Source of the DNA: Acanthacorydalis orientalis
Lineage: Eukaryota; Arthropoda; Insecta; Megaloptera; Corydalidae
Direction of reading: 5' to 3'
NCBI GenBank assembly: GCA_034766995.1
Contig: CM068314.1
Coordinates: 32,238,208 to 32,302,207, forward strand
Length of the DNA stretch: 64,000 bases
This document shows, in pieces, positions 27,810 to 38,405 of the stretch. The notes beneath the pieces were generated by a model. It did no database searches and had not been told where the DNA came from. It was given only the letters and a program-made list of their open reading frames with translations. Both the position numbers and the translations under genes were made by a program. Position 1 is the first letter of the stretch. The number at the start of each line of letters is the position of its first letter.

Positions 27810-28405
27810 AATTGTTTTATTACTCTAGAATTAGATTGATAATATTTGTAATAATTATTGAAGACAATAACAATGAAGTTATTAAACAAGCTATTGATAA
27901 ATATACTGTCAGTTTGAATCAGGTATTACAACATGTTTCAATTTTTAAGTTAACAAACAGTTAAGAATTTACTTGGATTCTTGAGAATGTAAAACTGTAC
28001 ACAGCGTTAAAAGCGCTGTTAGAGAATTTTATGGGAAAAAATTACAAATGTAATGATTTCAAGATAGAGTTTCATTGTCTTAATGATAGAGACAATGAAA
28101 GCATGTTTTTTAGAAAATTATTTTCTTATATATATATATACATAAAATTGAGTTAAGTGAAAACCTTAATTATACTTTTTTTCATCGTGTTTTGCAAGGA
28201 GGTGTGATACAATTGTAATATTTTTCACCATAGCCTCTATTGTCCTTAACTAGTCTGATTTCCACTAGAAAAGTTTTTTTTCGAGTGCGCAGTCTGTTTG
28301 CACCATCTATCAAGAACTTTTGTGGCGCTATGAAGCCGTAGATAATAGCTTCCTGATTATTCTGTAGTTTATTAGTAATGTCTGATTATTCCTAGTATTC
28401 TGATT

Positions 28406-28759
28406 GGAAATGAAACTTGGGTTCACTAGCATTGATCAGAAACTTGAAGAAAAGCATTGAAGAAAACGCGCAAGAAATGGCATCATACCTCCTCGATAAA
28501 ACCCAAAAAGTTCCAAATGTAGCTCTCTGAAGGGAAAGTAATGATATCTCTTTTCTGTGACTAACGTGGCCTACTTTTAGAGCACTTCATATCCAGATAG
28601 AACATTGTTAACATTGTCACATATTCTGATCTTCTTAGAAATCATTTTTGAACAGCTATCAGGTCCAAACGACGAGCATTTCTAAGTGGCGTCTTGTCGC
28701 AGTACGATAATGCCCGGTTTCATACTGCCCATGCAACGATGGCATACATAATAAAAAAG
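28406..28759 (+). pseudogene. decayed mariner-family transposase (central and C-proximal part)
   Basis: One continuous reading frame keeps the mariner catalytic-core order without frameshifts but with seven stop codons (28427, 28433, 28445, 28520, 28562, 28598, 28649). It opens with GNETWVH, corresponding to the first catalytic Asp region (T/G-D-E-T-W-V-H); the Asp is replaced by Asn. Next come KKFQ, then TYSDLLRNHF, AIRSKRRAFLSG and SQYDNARFHTAHAT, the second catalytic Asp block (…H-D-N-A-R-P-H-T…). This is the mariner DDD transposase of about 345 aa, here without the N-terminal DNA-binding region in clean form. The frame upstream (about 28200-28400) retains weak similarity. It is a long-dead copy, separate from the deleted family at 48909. 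Confidence 0.85.
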
Positions 28760-28793
28760 AGTAATATTTTCTTTTTTTGTTTGACGCACTTCC

Positions 28794-28795
<2 letters not shown>

Positions 28796-28833
<38 letters not shown>

Positions 28834-28846
28834 ATATATATATATA
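28796..28846. repeat. (TA)n array interrupted by GTATGTA
   Basis: Two TA runs separated by GTATGTA, just 3' of the mariner remnant. Confidence 0.9.
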
Positions 28847-29152
28847 TTATTTTTTCAAAAATTATCAACTAACTGTCATTCGAAATATTATTATATACTT
28901 TATTAAATGAAACTAAAAATTTAATTTGGAAATCGATTAGTATAAATCACTGTAATATATTTTAAGAATAATCAAATCAAATATCATTAATATACGTTAC
29001 CTATACAGAAAAATAACAAACTGGAACAAAATAATTCATTTGGTGATTTAAGTATGTCCACAAGCTGAAAGTTATTAGGTATGAAAAAAACCAATTTACA
29101 TTTGATCCATATATTTAATAGTAATTTATTTCAAATGGTGTAACAATAGCAG

Positions 29153-29158
29153 TTTATT
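29153..29158 (-). terminator. candidate polyadenylation signal AATAAA
   Basis: On the minus strand AATAAA lies about 15 bases beyond the stop codon of the small membrane-protein gene. The position is close but workable for a compact 3' UTR. Confidence 0.45.
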
Positions 29159-29173
29159 ATCAAAATAAAGTCT

Positions 29174-29341
29174 CTAGTGGGATATGTTATTGTTTACAGA
29201 TACCATAAATCTTTGTCCTAAAGTTTTCAGTGCGTTTATGTTCTTAGGAATATACTCGTTGACTAAATAGTATCTCCACTGGGGGAACACAGTCAGAATT
29301 ATAACAGTTGCAATAAATGGCCAGAAGATATTGAAGAAAAT
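29174..29341 (-). CDS. coding exon 2 of a small predicted membrane protein
   Basis: The exon follows a good acceptor (TTTTATTTTAG, immediately 5' on the minus strand) and reads 55 codons to TAG at 29174-29176. It opens with a hydrophobic segment (IFFNIFWPFIATVIILTVF), a probable membrane helix. A hydrophilic tail follows (PQWRYYLVNEYIPKNINAL…), ending VNNNISH. Entry is in phase 0, matching the phase of the candidate donors at 31698 and 34021. Joined with 31698-31865 the protein would be 111 aa, with two hydrophobic segments back to back. The frame uses a mixed codon set and reads much more like protein than the surrounding TA-derived frames. I do not recognise the family and assign no function. 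Confidence 0.6.
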   Translation of the reverse strand: MFFNIFWPFIATVIILTVFPQWRYYLVNEYIPKNINALKTLGQRFMVSVNNNISH

Positions 29342-29560
29342 CTAAAATAAAAGATGTATTTAAGTTTCAAAATATGAATTCTGTTTACTCGATTATATTT
29401 TTATTACAAACTGTAGAATAGAAATAAATCCATCGTACCTGTATAAATATAATTTTGTTGAAGAGTATAAATATGATAATCGTAATATTTTAAATTAGGT
29501 GTCAACTTTACACCAAAAGTTATAATTTATAATTATAACTTTAATACTGATATTATATTC

Positions 29561-29609
<49 letters not shown>

Positions 29610-29896
29610 GGTCAAAAATTTAGATTTGAAATTTTTAGAGTGCAATGAATGTATTTCCAAATGGAAAATTGCAATTAATAATATATTATATTGAACTTTT
29701 GTTCTTAATATTAATGAACTCTGCTACCTTTATTCATTTATAGAGAACCCACTTTTAAATTGATTTCTTAATAAATATTAATTTAATAATACTTTCAATT
29801 CTTCAATTAAATAATAAAAATACAAAGAAATATTTCCGTTTTAATTTGATATTATTTTTAAATATTAATATGTAAATCTAATTATATCAATAATTA

Positions 29897-29943
<47 letters not shown>

Positions 29944-30141
29944 TCTTAAATAAATATTGAGCATTATTTATTAGGTAGATCAAATAACTAGAATAATTTT
30001 TATGAAAGCATGATTTTTTAAAAAAATATTTAACTGCTTATGAAATAAAAATGAGTACTCTGCCTTTTGAGAAAAAAATTTTCAAAAGATGAACACATTA
30101 TATTTGATTTTTGTAATCTATTTTTCATAATTTTCATACTA

Positions 30142-30222
30142 TTAAAGTCAGTAGAAAAATAATTACGGTTTTTGTTATGACTTTGAAGGTCATAAACCGC
30201 AATTATTTTCACACCAACCTTA
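30142..30222. mobile_element. miniature mariner palindrome
   Basis: An element of about 80 bp made almost entirely of two facing mariner ends. The left end is GTAGAAAAATAATTACGG, and the right end, read inward, is AAGGTTGGTGTGAAAATAAT then TGCGG. The centre GTTATGACTTTGAAGGTCATAA completes the fold. The ends match those of the larger elements at 48909 and 59366, so it is a derivative of the same family. Confidence 0.8.
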
Positions 30223-30615
30223 TAAATAAATTTTATTACAAATAAGTAAAAGTGTGTATGTATAATAATTTAGTCAATAATTTCATTTAGTTTAAATTTG
30301 GCATTTAAAATAAATAAATCACTTCTGATTCAACTTTGATTAAAATATTTCCTAAATATTGTCATCTTACTTTGGCTAAAATATGATTTTGAGCTAATTT
30401 ATTGTAGAATTTTTAAAGTATAATTTAAAAGTATTAAATTTTTAATTAAATAAAAATTTAAACTACTTTATTATTAATAATTATAGTTAATCTATTGACA
30501 TTAGTATTTTATCACAAAATCTAGACTATATTACTAGTTTATTCAAATAATAAATAACTTAGTATGTTCTTCGAAAACTGTGGTTTTCCAAGGTAGGCTT
30601 TTTGACACTAAGATA

Positions 30616-30923
30616 CCCTAGTAATTCCTCAGCCTTATATCTTCCATATAATGTTTTATATAGTCCTTATACAATCCATATAAGGATCAGAATCCATATA
30701 TTGGCACCTTATATAAATCTTATATTAATCTTACGAGCCATATAAAGAAAATTTATATGATCCTTATACGGTAAAAAAGGTCACATTTTATAGGCTTAAC
30801 GACCACATATGGATGATAATAACCCTCACCCTTTTCTCATATATACATGATTTATATAAGGTTTATATAAGGTGAATTTATATGTTCCTTATTCGGTTCA
30901 TATAAGGTTAAGGCTTACTAGGG
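30616..30923. mobile_element. terminal-inverted-repeat element packed with ATATAAGG motifs
   Basis: A 308-bp element flanked by TA on both sides. It starts CCCTAGTAATTCCTCAGCC and ends, read inward, CCCTAGTAAGCCTTAACC; both then run into CCTTATAT. Inside, CCTTATA or TATAAGG occurs about ten times in both orientations. TA flanks suggest a Tc1/mariner-like target, but the termini fit no family I recognise. No coding sequence. Confidence 0.7.
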
Positions 30924-31040
30924 TAGTTGTTTTATAATATAAAAACCATCCCAATATCATTTACGTATATTAAATTATTTTAAGTAAACAATTAATATAT
31001 TCTACACCATTTAAAATGAATCGAATTTTGTTAAACATTA

Positions 31041-31044
31041 TATA

Positions 31045-31102
<58 letters not shown>
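31041..31102. repeat. (TA)n microsatellite
   Basis: A TA array of about 60 bp with one GTATA interruption. Confidence 0.95.
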
Positions 31103-31105
<3 letters not shown>

Positions 31106-31428
31106 AGAGCAAATGTATAAATGATTGAATTAGACTTTTTTATAACTATGATTTAAATAACATTGACACTTTATATTATATTACAAGTACACGAATAAAA
31201 CTTACAATTATGAGAACCACTTTTAACAGTTATTACATCTCAATATGATTTTTTGGAATAAAATCCTGAGTATTACAAATAAGTACATCAACATGCTCAA
31301 AATAAACATCATTGGTGTTTTTAGGTTGCTACTTTTCTATAAATTAAAACAGAGCTATAAAATTATGTCGATGTGTGTGTGTTTGTGTTTATAAGTACAT
31401 TTGTCTGAAGTAATGGCACTATTATTGA

Positions 31429-31477
<49 letters not shown>

Positions 31478-31697
31478 TTTCAAAATATACTCGTGTATAT
31501 ATTTTTTTAATTGATAATCAAATTATAATTTTACATAAACATATGTTTTAAAAGCACAACAGGATTTTAACTCTGTCGACTGTTTAAATACGTTATGATT
31601 TTTATAACTGTTAGACATTTCGATAAAAAATATTTTAAGTAAAATAAAATATGTGCGATTGATTTGGTTTATATATTTCAAAAATTGAGAGAAAAAC

Positions 31698-31865
31698 CTT
31701 TAGAGTCCATGTAAAAATTATCCACACTCCAACAGTAAAACATCCTGCCAGTGTCATAGCCTCGATTTCCCACCAATTCATTGTACATATCGGTAAACTA
31801 AATGAAATTGGAATAATTGGAAAGAAATCACTTTTTTCTTCAACAGAAAGTGAACAGGAAGACAT
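31698..31865 (-). CDS. candidate first exon A of the small membrane protein
   Basis: ATG at 31863-31865 opens 56 codons ending …GVWIIFTWTLK at an AAG|GTTTTT boundary. The first 28 residues are hydrophilic to mixed. An alternative start is Met29 (MNWWEIEAM). Residues about 37-54 form a hydrophobic segment. A second copy of this exon lies 2.2 kb upstream (34021-34173): over the last 23 residues the two agree at 19, and similarity stops exactly at the AAG|GT position, although both frames stay open a little further. That break is the main evidence that it is a splice donor. The donor is non-consensus after GT. Phase 0 exit matches exon 2 at 29341. Confidence 0.6.
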
Positions 31866-32012
31866 TTTTATTTTTTATATATGTATTTTTATAGAAAATT
31901 GACACGAGAATTTTGATTATAGTCGTCGAAATTGGTAAATATGTGATTGTTTGTCAAAAAATATTTGGTGTTTGTTTATTTAATTTCAGACAACTTGATG
32001 ATAATATTTATA

Positions 32013-32079
<67 letters not shown>

Positions 32080-33385
32080 GGTATGTGTGTGTTAATTTTG
32101 TATTAATTGATTTTTATTGCGTTTTCATTTATAGAAAATTATTATTTATTATTCTTTCAGAATTTTAATTTAATATCACAAATGTAAATTTCAATTTAAA
32201 TAATCAGATAAAAAAGGAGTCAGATAAAAACTGACAAGGAAATGCCCATTAAAACGAAATAATTATTTTTAAAAACTCTAAAAAATATTAAATTGTATAT
32301 TCCTAATATATCAATATATTTCTAATATATCAACAAATAGAGATTAATTATGAATATTTTTCGTATAGATGGACTATTAAGTACTGTTATAAATTATATT
32401 TTCTTTTCATTCATTCATTATTTTGTCAATCGCATTTTGATTTATTTGAGTAATAGTTTAATTATTTAACTTTTATATTTATTGTGAATGCATTTTTATA
32501 TTTTTTGTTTATTTTATAATGAAAATAGTTAAAGTTTGAATTAAAAATATATTGTAGATAATTATGATCAAACAATTTGCAAACTGGAATATTTACCTGT
32601 ATACGAATAGCTTTATTTTAAACTCGAAATATATTGTATATTATTTTCAAATTCATTGTCTCCTCATTTAAAAATTCTGAATGAAAATAAATTGGTTTAA
32701 ATATTAGAGATAATGTGATAATAGTCTAAATGATTAAATTAAATAAATACAAAAAATAGTATATCATCGTTTAGATAACACAAAATTAATCTATTCAATT
32801 ATTACATATACATGTCCTATTTAGTTTAGAACATATATTTAGTTCAACAGAAAGAATCTTAATATCGAGATTTATTTCCAATTAGTAAAAATTTACCTGA
32901 AACCGTCAGTATTAAGATACATATTTATGCATTATAAATATGAAAAAATCTATACATCATAAAAAAAAATCAATATAAGTTCGTTTGCGGTACAATTCAT
33001 TTTTGTGCAATTGTATCAGTTACGTATTTTTTAGTATTTTATTTTAAATATCAATATGTACTGCAAATACAACAATGTATATTAATTATATCAATTATTC
33101 AATACATTTGCATTTTAAAAGAAGGATTTTCAAGCTTCTATAATGTTTAAAATTATTTCATATTATAAGAAAGTGTATAAATATTTTCATTATTATGAGT
33201 ATTGCCAGTTTCTTTCAAATCCTATTTTTTTATGATTTTAAATGAAAATAATAATTGTTATCATCGAATTCTCAAATCAGATGCTATATAATTTAACAGT
33301 CTAACATTTTATTAGTATACCGCAACTTTCAGAGCAGTATATACAAAAAAACCAGATGCATACACGCGCACGCACAAACATACAA

Positions 33386-33395
33386 TCACACACAC

Positions 33396-33470
<75 letters not shown>
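33386..33470. repeat. symmetric (CA)n(TA)n(TG)n array
   Basis: A CA run, then a TA run of about 46 bp, then a TG run of about 24 bp. The whole block is close to self-complementary. Confidence 0.95.
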
Positions 33471-33895
33471 TTATGTGTGTGCATTTGTATGTCCGTGTAA
33501 TTAAATAAAAGACATACAATTCAATACTCAATTAATAGAAAACTATTATATTTTTATAAATCATAGTAATAAATATTAAAATATTGTAATAAAATTAATG
33601 TTATAAAATGTTAAATGTAAATTTCCTGAATATTTTTAATAATATTTAATTTCTTACAAAAATAGTACACATTCAATAATATTCTGATGTAGTTATAACA
33701 AATTGTATTAGAGTTAGTAAAAATAAATCCTTTTAGTTACCTCGCAACAATTACACTACTATGTTTCCAATTTTATTCTATCAAAACAGTTTAATATTTG
33801 TCTGAAAAATAGTCAGTACTTACAATTTACATATATTATTTCCGTTTTAAATAAAAATGTACTTTTAGTGTAACATACAATGACCTATGGACAGT

Positions 33896-33900
<5 letters not shown>

Positions 33901-33946
<46 letters not shown>
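33901..33946. repeat. (CT)n(TA)n array
   Basis: About 27 bp of CT repeat joined to a TA run, just 3' (minus strand) of candidate exon B. Confidence 0.95.
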
Positions 33947-34020
33947 GTATATATAAACGAGTTCTTGATGGGTATATATAATTATATGTGCATAATTTTA
34001 AATTAAATATTTTGAATAAC

Positions 34021-34173
34021 CTTTAAAATCCAAGTAAATATTATCCATACTCCAACTGTACAACATCCAGCCAATGCCATAGCTTCAAGTTCTATTACAT
34101 CCATATTCCATGTCGATAAAATTGTTGTCGATGTCATATTCGTATTCAGAGGAAGAAACGAAGAAAAGAACAT
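34021..34173 (-). CDS. candidate alternative first exon B, paralogue of 31698-31865
   Basis: ATG at 34171-34173 opens 51 codons (a second in-frame ATG is at 34135-34137) ending …GVWIIFTWILK at AAG|GTTATT. The C-terminal 23 codons are near-identical in protein to exon A, with substitutions I/L, T/A, F/C and T/I. The N-terminal part differs in sequence and length. Both exons end in phase 0. If both splice to 29341, the gene makes two proteins differing in their N-terminus. Otherwise this is a duplicated exon of a second gene whose 3' part was lost. Preserved protein similarity with diverged DNA favours selection on the reading frame. Confidence 0.55.
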
Positions 34174-34698
34174 AATATGTTTCTATTTAATTGGTTTTAG
34201 ATTTTGTTTACTAGAATTTAGATTCCATTTGCTTAGAATAATTATTTAATAAATGTCAAAACATTCTATGTTCAGTATTTTCATGCATCACTCGATTATT
34301 TTAATTCTATGATTATTTGTTTCCTAGTTAATATTTAGCCAACTTATTATATTTTCTTAATGTGTTTATAATATTTTCTTGTTGAAAAATCGATATAAAC
34401 ACAATATTAACAAAAACTAATTTTATTCGTGTATAATAGCATATGTCAAAAGAAGATTTGATAATTTTTTTGTATAAATTAGAGATGATATTTAATAACT
34501 TGCCATTTCAGTAGCATTATTTATTTTGTGATAAAGAAATGTTTCTTTTTTGTATATTTTTAGAGATACAAATTAAATATAAACTCAAAGTTTCTTTATC
34601 ACCCCAGTTTGTGTAGCTAATATCGAAAATATGATTAATGTATTGTGTATTTTTTGGAACTGTACGTCAAGTTACTTATGTTCATGCCTGCTGAGTTA

Positions 34699-35134
34699 TT
34701 TGTTTGTTTGTTTATTTGGTAATTAAGAGCGCGTTGACACCTAAGGTCATTAGCACCCGAACATGAATACAAAACGAAAAAAACATCTCATCACTCGCAC
34801 TCGAATCACCCTTAATTCGAACGCAAAAGTTCTGTGTACCAAACTTGTTAATCCAATCATTTAAAAGATATACATATGAAGGGAGCTAAAGTAGTAAAAT
34901 GCCTAATCTTGATCGGAAACACATAAATAGAATAAAAAGAGATGAAATTGTTAAAGACAATAATACATTTAAATTACTGTGAGCTAATAATAGGATTCAC
35001 AGTTTTTTTAGGGAAAACACATTAAAATAAGCCAGAAAGCTTGACGTATACAACGATATAACATTTTAAAACATCAAGATCAGAACACTAAATCATATTA
35101 AAAAGTCTAGTCTCCTTTTCGAAAGTCAGAACGC
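34699..35134 (-). mobile_element. minus-strand retroposon (SINE or 5'-truncated LINE) with 13-bp target duplication
   Basis: The insert is flanked by identical 13-mers GCCTGCTGAGTTA (34686-34698 and 35135-35147). On the minus strand it ends in a CAAA-type tail (AATAAACAAACAAACAAA), adjoining the 34698 side. Before the tail is a GGGTGCTAATGACCTTAGG block, then TGTCAACGCGC. A variable-length target duplication with a simple-repeat tail is the signature of LINE-mediated retroposition. No A/B box pair or reverse-transcriptase frame is seen, so a 5'-truncated LINE 3' end or a non-tRNA SINE are both possible. Confidence 0.8.
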
Positions 35135-35172
35135 GCCTGCTGAGTTAGTTCAAACATTATTTATTAATTGTA

Positions 35173-35173
<1 letters not shown>

Positions 35174-35235
<62 letters not shown>
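35174..35235. repeat. (TA)n microsatellite
   Basis: A TA array of about 60 bp just beyond the retroposon's target duplication. Confidence 0.95.
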
Positions 35236-35239
<4 letters not shown>

Positions 35240-35299
35240 CAAAACACATGCTAAAGTTTATTCTAATATATTAAAATGACATATCAATATTAAAAAGTA

Positions 35300-36437
35300 C
35301 TGAGTCATAATCGCCTGTGTGTTTTTAATCCCGTTGATTCTTTATCGTTGCTCTCCGCTTCACTATGATCGTTTCAATATTTTTACTATGGTTTGTTTTT
35401 ACTGTTTCGTTCTTTTATTTGATCTACGATTTGATCACCGTTTCAATATGTATGTTACTTCATATCATTTAATATTGAATACGAATCCCATGACTTATGC
35501 CTCAGTATTGGTGCCATAAATAGCGTTCGGGTTTGTTTGCTTCAGAAAGAAAGACTAGACTGGAGAGATTCAGCCGCGTGGCTCGTGGGCTCAAGTTACT
35601 GCAGTGAGGACTATATGCTGTATCTTATACGGTGTTTTAATGTCAGTATTTTTGTTATTTTTCAGACTTTATCTTTCAATTTGAAATGTCGTGTTTTATT
35701 TACACTGCGGATTCATGTCAATTATCCAGATAAATTCTGTTTCGTGTACAATGAAATAATTTTTAAATTTTTTTTAAAAAAACATTGCTTTACTTGTTAA
35801 GAAATCATATTAATTTCATTTTGGATACGAAGTAAATGTTCAGATTTGGTCCTTCATGTCTACTGTATCACATATGTACGATTACTGTTGGTTAAACGAA
35901 TCTCCCTATATGATTTTTATATCTTAATGGTGCGGGAAAAACTTAATACTACTTACAAAGTTACAATTTTTTTTAAACAAAAATATCAAAAATGTGTCAT
36001 AAAACAACTATGTAGTATCAAAATTTATCATTTGTTATACCCTCAGAACTCAAAGAATTCTTCCATCAAGATATTTATAAAAAAAAATGGTATCAAGGCA
36101 AAAACACTCCAAATATGTTGATTGACTACTACTGGGCACAGACGCAGTACATCCCGCAAGCAAAATATAGCAGTAAATCAACAGCTGCTACATTTTAATT
36201 AATGTAATAACTATATTATATATTCTAAAAGAATATATATTTCGAAGTATATAACTTTTATCCATTTAATAGTTTTAAGTGGAAGAAAAAATCTGAATGC
36301 ATATTTTAATTCGTAGTAAATATTAAAATCATTTAATTTAATTAATACAAAGAAAAGTATTTATTTGTTCAGTGTAATCAACCATAATTATATACAAACA
36401 GAAACACGCACACAGACACACATACACACATACACAT

Positions 36438-36476
<39 letters not shown>

Positions 36477-36840
36477 ATATACCTATCACGTATATACTAA
36501 ATTTTAATGATGTTTGGTACAATTTAAAAAAAAAGGTAATTTTATAATAGAATAGATAGAAATGAAAACTAGGTAGATGAATCAAATTATCATACTTGTG
36601 AGTGTGATACGTAGAGTAGATTTCAATAATGTATATATTTTTTTCTAATAAGGTAATCTATACATCATACTTCATATTATGATATGGTAATAAATTCTCT
36701 TAAGGCGGAATTAGATGAATTATTTTTTTATACTCGTTCACAGTTTAAAGATTACCGAATCGGAAATCAACCGCATCCTCTATGCTCGATGAGAACAACA
36801 GCGAAAAAAAAGATCGTAATCAACCCTTTTACATACAATA
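35300..36840. other. AT-rich stretch with several open frames of unclear status
   Basis: Plus-strand frames at 35319-35519, 35537-35800 and 35846-36121 are longer than typical here but show no recognisable domain. The patch 35530-35640 is slightly GC-raised. A short TA array is near 36446-36480. I make no gene call. Confidence 0.45.
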
Positions 36841-36844
36841 TATC

Positions 36845-37050
36845 ACGGAGCATGCGTACTCAATCGAGTGGGCAGGTCTCGTACGACGCGCAAGCGTACC
36901 GTGACGTCACGGCGTCGTGACGACTCTCTGGAATAGCGACGTTCTACCCGCCGTGCTCCGCACACCCGCTGCACAGTCACTGTCGGGGGTGCTTTTCGGC
37001 AAGCATGGCAGCTACCACTAACCACCGTACGGGACAAGTAGAGTAGTCAG
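36845..37050 (+). promoter_or_regulatory. CpG-rich candidate promoter with a CRE-like site
   Basis: A sharp CpG-rich block in AT-rich surroundings, containing TGACGTCA at 36902-36909 (a perfect CREB/ATF-type palindrome) followed by CGGCGTCGTGACG. It lies about 1.3 kb upstream of the coding exon at 38223 on the same strand, and could hold the transcription start and an untranslated first exon. The frames crossing it on both strands (minus 36843-37037) are by-products of high GC. The link to the downstream exon is inferred from position. Confidence 0.4.
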
Positions 37051-38160
37051 TATTATGGGGTCGTTTGAGATAAACGCATAAACATACCCAGTTTAGCAAG
37101 TGCATCATCCCAGTAGGGTGAATTAAACGCATTTTAATTCGATTGTACGACTCTCGTATTTAAATGCGAATTCATAACGGATGAGCTCAATTTTTTAATA
37201 GTATACAACGAATAAGTATTTTTAGAATTCGGATTTTTCTTTCATTTGACTTTTATTTTCGTTACCATAAAAATGACAGTTTAATGTTCAAACTATCGAG
37301 ATTAAAATAAAAGTCATTCATAAGTATGAATTTTGCTCACAATGGCTCATGAATCTATACAAATTTGTTTGTATTAAACTGATAAATAATTATTAATATT
37401 AAAAACAGCGAGAACTAAATTAAACAATGATTACCATTAAAGATAGTAACAGATTTGTGAAATATAGATATTTAAAACAAATCGTTAAAATCGTGCAATT
37501 TTAGTGATATTTTTGTGTAAAAACGGCTCGTATAACGACATTTTACACGAAAAGATTTTGTATGAAATGGTGTGACTGTAAAGAACATATCAAGTGCTGT
37601 TCGTTTAATGATTTTTTATAAATGATTCGGACACTATAAATAAACTTAGAAATTGAAGCAGTATTACGTATTTTATTTAAAATTATTTCAATGTATAAGT
37701 TATTGAATTAAACTAAGATATTTTCTTTAATTGCCAATAGACCTTGTCGAATTAATACATTTATTTAATAAAAAGTTAAAGAGGCATACTTGACTTATAA
37801 TAAAACACTATAAAATATTAATAACAATACACTAATGTTTATAGATAAAGAATATTTTCATATTTTTTTTGAAAACAATGAAGCTGTGTTGTTATAATTT
37901 GTATATTAATTAATATAAATAAATAAATAATAAAATATAAATAAAAATAAATACATTAAATTTCATAGTTGATAAAAATATGATTATATTAAAATAAACA
38001 TATACAAATGATTATTTTGTATTTAAGGCTCATTGAGAGCTTACAAAAGTACAATATAAAAATCATTACAACTGTCTAAATCGACAAGTGTTGTTTTTAT
38101 AACTCATATATAGTAGGTACTTGCGAGTGCGTACTGTTGTCAATATCCTTGTGCAATAAA
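37051..38160. other. AT-rich interval between promoter-like island and coding exon
   Basis: Unique AT-rich sequence with no arrays of note and no gene. A possible acceptor (TTTTCCGGTCAG) ends at about 38197, just before the coding start at 38223. Confidence 0.45.
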
Positions 38161-38222
38161 TCATAGACAAAAAAAAACACAATATTTTCCGGTCAGGGAA
38201 CACGTTCGACATTGTCGGTGTG

Positions 38223-38405
38223 ATGTATTCACCGGAAAAAATGATGGGTGGCGGCGGGGGAGCAAAAACCGGTGGTCCGGGGGCGGCGGCCGCACTCCAT
38301 GGACCGTTGGCTGCCGCGGCCGGCGGTGGATGTTTTCCGGGCCGATACTCGCCGACTTACCGGAGTCCGGAACCAATGCCACGTCGCTGTATGCCAAATC
38401 CGTCG
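38223..38405 (+). CDS. first coding exon of a Gly/Ala/Pro-rich protein, probable regulatory gene
   Basis: ATG at 38223 (context GGTG-ATG) opens 61 codons to a strong donor, TCG|GTAAGT at 38406, in phase 0. The protein begins MYSPEKMMGGGGGAK. It has Gly and Ala runs (about residues 9-14 and 21-33), then GRYSPTYRSPEPMPRRCMPN. The exon is strongly GC-rich and uses C/G-ending codons, unlike anything nearby. Low-complexity N-termini in GC-rich first exons are common in insect transcription factors and other developmental regulators. I do not recognise the gene, and no later exon is visible, so no symbol is given. The frame beyond the donor turns into Phe/Leu-rich intron read-through. Confidence 0.65.

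Larger units (their letters stand above)
29342..31697 (-). other. inferred intron of the small membrane-protein gene
   Basis: A 2356-nt interval with GT (GTTTTT) at its 5' end and AG (TTTTAG) at its 3' end on the minus strand. It contains two transposable elements (30142-30222 and 30616-30923) and TA arrays at about 29563-29607, 29903-29939, 31041-31102 and 31436-31471. Confidence 0.5.
31866..34020. other. AT-rich interval between the two candidate first exons
   Basis: It contains TA arrays at about 32017-32073, a palindromic (CA)n(TA)n(TG)n array at 33386-33470 and a (CT)n(TA)n array at 33901-33946. I looked for a second copy of the WRYY-containing exon 2 here and did not find one. Confidence 0.5.
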
